64,000 nt of DNA from contig OX457033.1 in the NCBI GenBank assembly GCA_949752745.1, forward strand, positions 15,172,156 through 15,236,155, in the 5' to 3' direction. Origin of the DNA: Protula sp. h YS-2021. Taxonomy: Eukaryota; Annelida; Polychaeta; Sabellida; Serpulidae. The notes below the pieces were generated by a model. The model was not told the DNA's origin and did no database searches. It saw only the letters and a list, made by a program, of their open reading frames with translations. A program made the position numbers and the translations under genes. This document shows positions 1 through 12,936 of the stretch, piece by piece. Each line of letters opens with the position of its first letter. Position 1 is the stretch's first letter.

Positions 1-428
1 CACAAAAGACTGTATACAAGCCACGCCAGTGGAATAGGAAGGAGGCAGTCGAACAAAACTGGAGACATTCGAGCAGCTGTACCCGAAATCCTTCAATAAC
101 AGCTTCAAATGAAACTTAACCCTACCTAAAACACAGTGAAAGTAGGAGGGAGGCTTCCTAGACGAGTTAATGAATCCCACATGCAATTCGTTTTGTAATT
201 GAAAACAGGAAAAGGAATTTTTTTATTTTTTGCTGTATGCTCAGTCATCCCCAACCCCCACCCCCCCCCCCCCCCCAACCATCGACCCCCAACTTCCCAC
301 CTTCATGCACCAAACAACAGGCAACAGGTGGTAAGGCGATGGACAAAGGCAAGTGGAAGGTTGACTGAAGACATTCCCAAGGTAGTACTGCCGCAAAATG
401 TCATGGTTGTAATGACGTAACTACTCAC
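1..428. other. ACTR5 intron, no exon recognised
   Basis: Presumed intron leading to the unseen 3' exons. It contains a poly-C run near 258-276. No stretch resembles the C-terminal ARP5 actin core. Confidence 0.5.
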
Positions 429-488
429 CGTTTTCTTTTCTATCTTGGCCTTCTTAGACTCGTTTGGTTTGACAGTCTCTTCCGCCTT
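429..488 (-). CDS. ACTR5: ACTR5 exon 10 (last one seen)
   Basis: Residues 373-392, a short Lys/Glu-rich segment. The acceptor is CTGTAG and the donor GTGAGT, and the phases match. The content is low complexity, so support comes mainly from the splice sites and frame. I could not place the next exon in 1-428. Confidence 0.7.
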
Positions 489-3400
489 CTACAGAGAGCA
501 AACAAACAATCACAACGATATTCCAACAACCAACAATATTCTCCACAACCGCCGCCCCTCAACCATAACTCCCCACCCGTTTCCCCTCAACCGCTTCCCC
601 TCAACCGCTGCTCCACAACCGCTTCCCCTCAACCGCTGCTCTACAACCGCCTCCCCTCAACAGCTGCTCTACAACCGCTTCCCCTCAACCGCTGCTCTAC
701 AACCGCCTCCCCTCGACCGCTGCTACAACCGCCTCCCCTCAACCATTACTCCCCACCCGTTTCCCCTCAGCCGCTTCCCCTCAACCGCTGCTCCACAACC
801 GCCTCCCCTCAACCGCTGCTCCACAACCGCCTCCCCTCAACCGCTGCTCCACAACCGCCTCCCCTCAACCGCTGCTCCACAACCGCCTCCCCTCAACCAC
901 TGCTCCACAGCCGCCTCACCTCGACCGCTGCTCTATAACCGCCTTTTCACCTCGATCACTTCTGCCGGATGTCAAAATTACAAACTGTGCAATATCTTTT
1001 GGCAGTTTGTGATCGGCAAAAAAAATTGTCTGTTCTATATATAATTGGCTGTTTTACGGCTAATCTCGTGAAAATCATCATTGCATTAATACCAACTAAG
1101 ACGCAAGGGAAGAGCTGTAGGTATGTACTGCTTGATACCTGTGCGTCGTGCTGTATTTTGTGCATGAGTTTGTGTATGGAGTTATTCAGCGAGTTGATCT
1201 CATCCGTCAGATCTTCTTCCGACTCAAAACCAATTCTCCGCAAGATTTTCTACAATTATAAGAACAGATTAAGTTCATATACATATTACACTGAAGCTTT
1301 AGATCATCATCATTTTCTTTCAAAAAAATTCTTTTCATGATATTTAAAACCTAAAAATTTGCAACATACAAATTTTGAAGCCTACACTATTCGAGAATCA
1401 AGCTACTGGAAAGGACATTAATATTCTTAAAGGACACGAAAAAAACAACAACAAAGAAGACAGGCACATTGATCACAGCGGAACTGTAAAACTTGCCCCC
1501 ATAAACATTAGAACTTATAAACACTGGTGGATATGAACACTAGAACTTATGGGCGATGGTGGTTAATAACATCAGAGTAAGTATGAACACTTCAGCTGAT
1601 TAACACTGATGAGTATGAACACCAGCTGATGAACGCTGGTGGGTATGAATACTTCAGCTGATGAACGCTGGCGGGTATGAACAGTTCAGCGGTGGAACGC
1701 TAGTGGGTATGAACACCAGACAACCTTGTAGCGGCGCTCGTCATCCTCCTCCTGCAGGATCTGCTGTGCTAAGACCAGCTCCTGCAGCTTGTCCTGCTCA
1801 GATGCCAGCTGCCAATCATACACCAGAAAATCAATTAAAATCTAAGCTCTTGTGTATTTTAATGGAGAAATAATTCGAGATAAGGTAAAGATTATCGGAT
1901 TTTCTTCCCACAGGTTGTCGTATATGTGAGGTATACATCAGGCGATATCTGGACGCCACAAAGCCCAATCTGTTACGGTGTTCTCATCTGAGATATATTT
2001 TTAACTGAATAACTATGATATTATGACGATGTAAATTCATGATTCCTGTAGTTCGTGACGTCACGACTACTTGCGGAGCATACCATTTTGAACTTCTCAT
2101 CGTATGCACTGCAGGAGGAATCAGTATACAAACTATGCGCATCGGTAACCATGACATAAAATAACTAGAGCGGCCAGTGCACACAAAACATAAGAGTGCA
2201 GGCTTATATTACACACTTTCAATCGATACCTACTTAGTTTCTTGTTTTTGTGAACAAAAACAAATGTCTCCCCGACTAAACCCATGACCCCCCCCGTCCC
2301 CAAACTGAAAAAAATATTCATTTCTGCAAACATAACCTTCATTCATTGTAAAAAACTCAAAATAAATCAAACAGATGGTGGTCACTGAAACAGATATAAA
2401 TGAGCATCTTTTTTCATCGGAGTCTGGAAGGTGGTCGCTAAAACGGGTTTTACTGTAGGCCCCTCTTATCCAGATCTGAAGTTGGTCACTATAGCAGTTT
2501 TACTGTACGTTACATTTTTATCCGGGTCTGGAAGTGGGCAAGACAGGCAGGTTTTACCGTACGTCTTTTTACCTGAAAGTGGAAGGGGTCACGACAAACG
2601 GTTCTTACTTTACATCTTTTTATCCAGGTCTTGAAGGCGGTCGGGATTTTTTTTTTTTTGCTAACCATCAACCTCCACACGCCCCTCCGCTCAGCTATTT
2701 ACTGTAGGTCCGACTATAAACACAACTCTAACCTTTTTACACAAGGCAACGGTAACGGTCTGTACCCTAAGTGTAGTTATAGCCATGATAGACTACCTTG
2801 TCTTCGCACATTCCAATCGGCCAAATAGCACTAGAAAGGCATTCTTCATAACTGCGCATCAGATGACGCACTTCGGTGGGAGAAGGGGGAAGCATTTCGT
2901 TGGCAAAATGGTGAGCTGCTCCTCATAACACAAGATATCGGACGACCCAATTTAATAGCGAAAAATGCTTCAGCAAACAATGCTAATCGATACAACATGG
3001 CTCCTATATATAGCACATTTTGGCAACCTAATCAAGTATGCGGCGAAAAAAAAATCAATAGCTAGAGCTGCTTAGAGCTATAATACGACAATAGTATTCC
3101 ATGACCTCGTAGATAACGACTCCATCATGCACCGCAACTGACACTGACCCCTGACTGAGTGGCACGTTACGTAACAGCCATAGATGAGAAATGCACAAAA
3201 AGCTCAATTTCAGGCAATAACAAATAGCAATGGACCGACAATAATGCTGTTACTGTTTTGAAGCTTTCTAAAGAATGCAGGAACACTAGAGAATCTTCCG
3301 GAAAATCTTCCGAAATCCCCAGCGCAGTTAACACCCATGCATAGATAACAAAGCAGCCAAAAATTGGGAGGCTGGGGTGGGGGGGGGTGTTGACGTTAAG

Positions 3401-5059
3401 CACCTTTCTTGATTTTCTATACGAGTTTAATAATGTTTAACAAAACCGTGTGACTTATCCGAGGAATAACTACATCAAATTTAAAATCGATCCGACTTTC
3501 CGATGTCGAGATATTTTTTTTAAGAACAGATAACTTTTTACCCGTCAAAAGTTGAAACAGTCGTCAGACTGAACCAAGGAATATCCATATGAAATTTTAA
3601 GTCGATATGACTTTCCGTTATCGAGATATTACGCTTAAAAGATCTGGTTCAAAATATACATATTTTACGCGATGACGTCATACGCCGCTTTCGTTCGTTC
3701 TACTTGCGAAAAATATTTAAAGTTTCTTTCGGACCTACCAAGCAATAATCCGACCAAGTTTCAGCTTTCTCCGGCGTCCAGCAGCTGAGAAATTTCGCAC
3801 GCAAGATTTTTACGCAATGACGTCATACACCTGCCCTTATCACGTGACACGCCAAAAATTGTTAGAACAGTCCGGCTGACCCAAGGAATATTCATATAAA
3901 ATTTGAAGTCGATAGGACTTTCCGTTATCGAGATATTTTGCACACAAGACCTTGTTTATAATATATACATATTCTATGTGATGACGTCATACGCCGCACT
4001 CGTTCATTCTACTCGCGATAAAATTCTATATAGTCTTTCGGACCTACCAAGCAACAATCCCACCAAGTTTCAACTTTCTCCGATCTTCAGCAGCTAAGAA
4101 ATTTGGCACATAAGATTTTTACGTAATGACGTCATACACCTGCCCTAATCACGTGACATGCGTAAAAAGTTGACAAAACCGTCCGACTGACCGAAAGAAT
4201 ATACATATAAAATTTGAAGTCGATAGGACTTTCCGTTATCGAGATATTTTGCACACAAGACCTTGTTTATAATATATACATATTTTACGTGATGACGTCA
4301 TACGCCGCATTCGTTCGTTCTACTCCCGAAAAAAATCTACAGCGTCTTTCGGACCAACCAAGCAACAACTCCACCAAGTTTCAACTTTCTCCGATGTTCA
4401 GCGGCTGAGAAATTTCGCACACAAGATTTTTACGTAATGACGTCATACGCCTTCCTTAATCACCTGACATGCGCCAAAAATTGATAGAATCCGCCGACTG
4501 ATTCAAGGAATATTCATATAAAGTTTCAAGTCGATAGAACTTTCCGTTATCGAGATATTTTGCACACAAGATCTTGTTCAAAATATATACATATTTTACG
4601 TGATGACGTCATACGCCGCATTCGTTCGTTCTACTCGCGAAAAAAATCTACAGCGTCTTTCGGACCAACCAAGCAACAACCCCACCAAGTTTCAACTTTC
4701 TCCGATGTTCAGATATTTTGCACACAAGATCTTGTTCAAAATATATACATATTTTACGTGATGACGTCATACGCCGCATTCGTTCGTTCTACTCGCGAAA
4801 AAAATCTACAGCATCTTTCGGACCAACCAAGCAACAACCCCACCAAGTTTCAACTTTCTCCGATGTTCAGCGACTGAGAAATTTTGCACACAAGATTTTT
4901 ACGTAATGACGTCATACGCCTGCCTTAATCACCTGACATGCGCCAAAAGTTGATAGAACCGTCCGACCTTACCAAGGAATAATTCGATCAAGTTTGAAGT
5001 TGATCCGACGTTTCGTTCTCGAGATATCTTGCACACAACACTTTGTTCACAACAGACTG

Positions 5060-5093
<34 letters not shown>

Positions 5094-8000
5094 ACACACA
5101 CACGTACACACATACACACACACAGAACGTACAAACACTATATGTCTCCCCTTGGTCGGGGAGACATAATTATGAGTACCTTCTCTTCGCGTTTCTTGGC
5201 AGCTATACTTTTCAGGCGCCGTGCCTGCTCCTCACGCCTCTGCTTCTGCACCTCAGGGTCCACTCGGTTCACCGTCTGCAATGAAGAAGCCCGCATTAAA
5301 TCACACATAATTCAGGTTTCACTGTATTCTGTATGAACATCATTAGAAATCTGGACACATGTTACCCCCCCCCCCCCCCCCCACCTCTCCAAGTGTTAAA
5401 CTGGCCGCAATGGGGAATTTTGGTACTTATCCGGAAAATATATCATTTCCAAAGCGAAGATAGTTTTGACATCACTGCAGCTGTATCTTTTGCACGTGAC
5501 GCAGGTAGTAGTTCTCATAGAGCCACTTGTTGACCTCGCCCTGGGGCGGACACGGAGGGGAGAAGAGGGCCGTGTGGAGGGGTATTTCTAGGGCACAAAG
5601 ATGACGTCACTTACAGCGTTGTAGGGCAGCTGTATCTTGTGCACGTGCTGCAGGTAGTAGTCCTCACAGAACCACTTGTTGACCTCGCCCTGGTAATCCA
5701 CCGCTACCTGGGTGTGCTGCTGTACCAGTTCCTGAAACGTGTGCCCGGCAGAAGCAGTTACTGTACAGTCACTGGAGCGGAGGCGGGGCGGCGGGACGGG
5801 AGGGGTGCAGGGGGGGGGGGGGCATGTCTAAAGCACAAAGATGATCTCGCCCTGGTAATCCACTGCCACCTGGGTGTGCTGCTGTACCAGCTCCTGAAAC
5901 GTGCGCAGGGTAGAAGCTGTTACTGTACAGTCACTGGAGTGGAGGTGGGGTGGCGGGAGGGAGAGGGGAGATGGAGGGGGTAGGTCTAGAGTAATTCACC
6001 GTCATATGGGTGTGCCGCTGCACATCGGCCCATCAAAACTGCACACTTACCAGCGTGACAGCGAAAAACTGTCTGTTTCTTGGAACATTTCGAAAAAAAA
6101 AGTGCGTAATTGTTAATGAAGAGCATCAGAAAAACTGCGTACGCACGTCAAAAACTACATGCTTTGGACGAAAGGCAAAGACTCCTTATGCAAGCACTGG
6201 CCGTACTCTTATCCCATGGCAGTAACTAGCCTTTTCTGCAATATTCCTTATAGTAAACAGTACAATAACGATAGCATCACTGAACCATAAAATGTTGTAG
6301 CTGTAGCACAACACGTAATATTACCTCTGCCCTTGAGAAGGTCACGTGAGCAAAGTGTCCCGGATGCCGCAGCTGTATGAGGCGCTGCATGAAGCCCTCG
6401 CAGTGACTGCCGCCCACAATCATGCGGCGGCAGTGCGCTGACACGAGGCGCCCGTCCAGCACCGGGATGATATGGGTCGTGTGGTAGCCGCAGGCGATGA
6501 TCAGCGCATCGTCTACTGCAAAAAAAAAAAAACGCACTCACGATTTAGTTGTTTTTTTTTTTGTTTTTTTTTTTTTTGGCAAAGAAATTATAAAGTGCCA
6601 GTGAATTTATTTTGGGATGTTACCGTCTTTATGTGAGCCTACACGGAATAGGGTACTAACGACAGAATTATTAACAGCCAAAATTCGGCAACAAATGTGA
6701 AAACGTCATCCTGTAGACAGACAGCTCCATCTGATACCCAGATGTTTAAATACTATTCCATTCTGCCTTATTCTTGTGAACTGGGTAACCCTGATGGGGA
6801 GGAATTGTCGAACCCCATCCCACTACACACATAAATACACCAGGATATGTAACAGATCCGGCAGTATGGGGAAGGACATACCTGACTGTTGTTGATTGTT
6901 GTACAGGCTGAACAAGGCATCGACGCCATATGCGAGCTGCGGTACATGGTAACACTCGAACAAAAGCTCACACATCTCTGCAAACGATAACAACCCATTC
7001 ACTTACTTCCTATTTGCACGTTATAAGCAGTTCACTACACAACGTCAGACAGTAGTCGACAAGTATTTATTAGTCACAAAATTAGATTGGCCAGTGTTTT
7101 TGTTAAAACAAAAACGGATATGTCTCCCCCGCCCCCCCCCCCAATCAGTCACGTGGAAAAAATCCCTGCTTAAAATACAACATTGGCGAGCCCAAAAAAT
7201 TGAAAAAAAATCGCCAGAAATACATTTTTACAGAAAATGAATGAAGAAAAACTTCACAGTAAACATTTCCACTACATATGGGTTCTTCTTGCCATGTTTC
7301 AGCCTAATGGAACAAACTGTTTCGGAGATATCGCAACAATATGGCTCAAAAAGTAAAAATTCAAAAATTGAAAAAAAATCGCCAAAAATACATTTTCGAA
7401 GGAAATGAAGAAAAACTTCGCAGTAAACATTTGCACTACAGGTGGGTTCTTCTTGCCACGTTTCAGCCTAATCCAACAAACCGTTTCGGAGATATCGCAA
7501 CAATATGGCCAAAAAAGTTAAAAATGAAAAATTTAAAAATTCGCCAAAACTACATTTTCAGCGGAAATGAAGACAAACTTCGCAGTAAACATTTGCACTA
7601 TATGTGTGTTGTTCTTGCCACGTTTCAGCCTAATCCAACACACTGTTTTGGAGATATAGCCTGCCAAAGTGAAAAAAATGCGCGAAACCCCCCCCCCCCC
7701 CCCCCCCCATGTTCAAAAATTTGCAAAAAATAGAATTTTTGAGGAAACGAAAAAAAAAATAACACGGGCATCATCTAGACATGTACCCCAATACGTATGT
7801 ATGCTTTGAGAAAAATCGACTCATTAATTTCATAATAACTCACTGCGGACAGACGGACGGACGGACCAGGGCACGGGCTTTATATTTGCCCGTGCCCTGG
7901 TGTGGTTCCCAGCAGGGGTCATGTGAATGTCAATAGTGTTTATGCTTTGTGTGTGTCATTTGTAAATAAACGGAATTATATATGTGGCACTTTACTGTAT

Positions 8001-11000
8001 AAAGATATTTTACAACTTATCTTTCACAACTGCGCATATTTATTTAACTTGCGTTGATGCGTGGTGCTTATTTTAGACCAGTGCGCATGTTTACTTAACT
8101 TGCGTTAATGCATGGTGCTTATTTTAGACGAGTGCGCATGTTTATTTAACTTGCGTTGATGCGTGGTTCGCCTTTGGAAAAACTGCGCATATTTTTTTAA
8201 TTTGCGTTAATGCGCGGTTCACATTTCGGATCACGGCGCATGTCAACTTAACTTGCGTCGATGTGCGGTTCACATTTCGGACCAGCGCGCATGTTTGGTT
8301 AACGTGCACTGATGCGCGGTTTGTATTTCGGACCACTGTGCATATCTATTTAACTTGCGTCAAAGCGTGGTTCGCATTTCGAACCAGTGCGCATGTTTAT
8401 GCCACTTACGTTGATGCGCGGTTCACAATTCGGACCAGTGCGCATGATTACATAACTTGCGTCGATGAGTGGTTTTTTTCAGACCAGTGCATATATTTAA
8501 CGTGCGTTAATGCGTGGTGCTTATTTCGGAAACTGCGCATGTCTATTCAACTTGCGTCGATGCATGGTTCTTTTGTCGGACCAGTGCGCATGTTTATTTA
8601 TCTGGCGTCGATGCGCGGTTCGCATTTCGGACTAGTGCGCAGGTTTGTTTAGCTTGCGTTGAGGCGAGATTCACATTTGGGACCAGTGCGCATGTTTCTT
8701 TTATTTGCGTTGATGCACGGTTCTTATTTTAGACAAATGCGCATGTTTATTTAACTTGCGTTGATGCGCGGTTCACATTTCGGACCAGTGCGCAAGTTTC
8801 TTTTATTTGCGTTGATGCACGGTTCTTGTTTTAGACAAATGCGCATGTTTATTTAACTTGCATCGATGTCCGGTTCACATTTTGAACTAGTGCGCATGTT
8901 TGGTTAATGTGCACTGATGCGCGGTTCAAATTCCGGACCAGTGCGCATATTTATTAAACTTGCGTCGATGCGCGGGTCGCATTTCGAAGCAGTGCGCATG
9001 TTTATCTAACTTGCGTCCATGCCCGGTTCACATTTCGGACTAGTGCGCATGTTTATTCAACTTCGCTGATGAGCATATCGCATTTCGGACTAGTGCGCAT
9101 GTTCATTTCGCTTGCGTTGGTGCGTGATTCACATTTCGGACAACTGCGCATGTTTATTTCACTTGCGTTAATGCGCGGTTCGCATTTGCAACCAGTGCGC
9201 ATGTTTGTTTAACTTGCGTTGATGTGCGGTTCACATTTCGGACCAGTGCGCATGATTACTTAACTTGCATCGATGCGTGGTTCTTTGTTCGGACCAGTGC
9301 ATATATTTATTTAAGTTGCGTCGATGCGCGGTTCGCATTTCGAACCAGTGCGTATGTTTATTTACCTTGCGTCCATGTCCGGTTGCGCATTTCGAACCAG
9401 TGCGCATGTTTATTCAACTTCCGTTGGTGCGTGGTTCACATTTCGGACAACTGCGCATGTTTATTCAGCTTGCGTTGATGCGCGTTTCTTATTTTAGACC
9501 AGTGCACATGTTTATTTAACTTGCGTTGATGCCCGGTTCGCATTTCGGACTAGTGCGCATGTTTATTTCACTTGCGTTGATGCGCGTTTCTTATTTTAGA
9601 CCAGTGCACATGTTTATTTAACTTGTGTTGATGCCCAGTTCGCATTTCGGACCAGTGCGCATGTTTATTTCACTTGCGTTAATGCGCGGTTCGCATTTGC
9701 AACCAGTGCGCATGTTTGTTTAACTTGCGTTGATGCGCGGTTCACATTTCGGACCAGTGCGCATAATAACTTAACTTGCACCGATGCGTGGTTCTTTGTT
9801 CGGACCAGTGCACATATTTATTTAACTTGCGTCGATGCGCGGTTCGCATTTCGAACCAGTGCGCATGTTTATTTACCTTGCGTCCATGTCCCGTTGCGCA
9901 TTTCGAACCAGTGCGCATGTTTATTCAACTTCCGTTGGTGCGTGGTTCACATTTCGGACAACTGCGCATGTTTATTCAGCTTGCGTTGATGCGCGTTTCT
10001 TATTTTAGACCAGTGCACATGTTTATTTAACTTGCGTTGATGCCAAGTTCGCATTTCGGAGCAGTGCGCATGTTTATTTCACTTGCGTTAATGCGCGATT
10101 CGCATTTGGAACCAGTGCGCATGTTTGTTTAACTTGCGCTGATGCGCGGTTCACATTTCGGATCACGGCGCATGTTAACTTAAATTGCGTCGATGCGCGG
10201 TTCATATTTCGGACCAGTGTGCATGTTTAAATAATAACCACACATTAACACAAGTTAAATAAACGGATAAAACTGTAGGATAAGATTCATTTTGAGGTAT
10301 TTTCTTCAAAAATTTCCCCTAAAATCAAAATTCAAGCACAAGCCATGCCCGACCCATCTAGGGCTGCCTCATACTAGATACCAAAAATAAATGAAATCGG
10401 ATAAAAACTGTAGGAGGAAACGCACTTCGAAGTTTATTCTTCAAAAAATCCCCCAAAATACAAATATTGTCCGCAGTGGGTGTATTCTTAAGATTCTCCC
10501 CACCCCACAGCGGGATTTAAACAAATGCTGCTCTCCTTATTTGCTTTAGAAATTAGCTTTATAGTTGCATTATTTTCCAACAGATGGTGTTACAGGGCAG
10601 TTGATCAACGGACTTTGACGGACTCCCTTATGTGGTTTGTTTTGTGCTCAATGGGTGCTTATGTGGCTACCTCATAAGAACCACCACATAAGGAAGAAAA
10701 ACCACATAAGTGACGGATGTACCGAAAATCCACCACATAGCATAATCATTGTGGGCACGGACACACCAAATGCTATATATGTCTCCCTTAGGGGGAGACA
10801 TATAATAACACACTGTGCCTTTTAATACACAATTTCACAAGGCTGACCTCTATTATCAGAAAGTTTAATTTCAAATTTCAACCTGTAAAATTATCACGCT
10901 TACTTGATTATAAGAAAACTGGGTTAATCACAAAATATTCTCTCAGACAAAACTCGGATAATGTGCGTACGTTGCCTGCAGTAGTTAGGGTTACACACTG

Positions 11001-12905
11001 GTTCCGTCAAGACAACAGGGTGTTCCACTTCTCCTTCTGTGTCAATACCCAAATGTGAAAACACGTGGTCTAGGACATGCTCCTGACAAAAAAAAAAAAA
11101 CGATTTGAAAATTGAAAACACTTGGTTTAGCAAATGTTCCTTGCAAAAACAAAAACGATTTGGAACATGAAAACGCATGATCTAAAGCACGCTACTCCTA
11201 AAAAAGTGAAAGCACTTGGTCTAACACATGCTCCTAATAAGGAAAAACGATTTAAAACACGAAAACACATGAAAACGCATACTCCTAAGATCATGAAAAA
11301 CATGGTCCACATATTGTATACATATATGGACTTGGGCTCCCGCTAACTTTCTAATCAGTTGTGATTTAAACATGCCGAATATGTCACGGATACATATAAG
11401 TGTATCAATGATTGTATTTGCTTGCTGATAAAATACTAGATTGGCCAGTGTTTTTGTTAAAACAAAAACGGATATGTCTCCCCCGCCCCCAATCAGTCAC
11501 GTGGAAAAACTTCCACAACATTTCCACTACATATGGGTTATTCTTGCCATGTTTCAGCCTAATCCAACAAACTGTTTCGAGACATCGCAACAATTATGGC
11601 CAAGAAAGTTTAAAATCAAACATTGAAAAATTCGCCAAAAATACAATTTCTACGGAGATGAAGAAAAACTTCGCAGTAAACATTTACACGTTTTGTGAGT
11701 TCTTCCTGCCAAGTGTCAACCTAATCCAACAAACTGTTTCGGAGATATCGCAACAATATGGCCCAAAAAGTTAAAATTCAAAAATTAAAAAAATCGCCAA
11801 AAATACATTTTCAACGGAAATGAAAAGAAACTTCGCAGTAAACATTTGCACTATATGTGGGTTATTCTTGCCACGTTTCAGCTTAATCCAACAAACTGTT
11901 TCGGAGATATTGCAACAATATGGTCAAAAAAGTTAAAAATCAAAAATTGAAAAATTCGCCAAAAATACATTTTCAACGGAAATGAAGAAAAACTTCGCAG
12001 TAAACATTTACACGTTTTGTGAGTTCTTCTTGCCAGGTTTCAGCCTAATCCAACTAACCGTTTCGGAGATATCGCAACAATATGGCCAAAAAAGTTCAAA
12101 ATCAAAAATACGCCAAAAATACATTTTCAGCGGAAATGAAGTAAAACTTCACAGTAAACATTTGCACTATATGTGTGTTGTACTTGCCACGTTTCAGCGT
12201 AATCCAACAAACCGTTTTGGAGATATAGCCTGCCAAAGTGAAAAAAATGCACGAAACCCCCCCCCCCCCCCTATGTTCTAAAAATTTGCCAAAAATAGAA
12301 TTTTTGAGGATACGAAAAAAAAAATACCACGGGCATCATCTAGACATGTACCCCAATATGAATATATGTTTTGAGAAAAATCGACTCATTAATTTCATAA
12401 GAACTCACTGCGGACAGACGGACAGACACACCAAATGCTATATATGTCTCCCTTAGGGGGAGACATATAATTAAGCTGTTACCATCTAATGTACACACCA
12501 ATGTTCAGTTTGGCATGTCAATGATAGCAAACATTTTTAGCGTAATGGACTGGCTTACCTGTGTATCATAATGGGTGACGAGGTTTTTGTCGAACTGAGA
12601 CCGCAGCTGCCACTTAACAACCTCTATATTAGTGATATCGTTGCCGACTTGCGTTTCTTCTTTCTTTCCGCGTTGCTTAGCAACGATGTTCTTGAAAATC
12701 AAACGCGGTTCCGCGTCATAGGCCCATCCGGCACGACACTTGTAAGAGCCTGCAAATGGCAAACGGTACTGCCACAACGCTTTGTTATTCCAAACCACAC
12801 GTTTGACTGTTTGTTAGGTACTTCTTTTTCATTCTTTAATTTTTGAAACTCAAACATGCCTACATTTTAATTTATTCAATTTTCGCTTCTCTCTCTCTCC
12901 CTCTC

Positions 12906-12936
<31 letters not shown>

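Noticed and set aside
445..1044. 199-codon proline-rich frame on the plus strand
   Set aside because: Produced by the 28-bp array, antisense to ACTR5 exons 9 and 10.
1661..1873. Plus-strand frame over ACTR5 exon 8
   Set aside because: Shadow of the minus-strand exon.
8142..10030. Frames with a 17-residue period over the 51-bp array
   Set aside because: Periodicity follows the DNA unit and all frames are similarly open. The array lies in an ACTR5 intron and there is no start or splice support.
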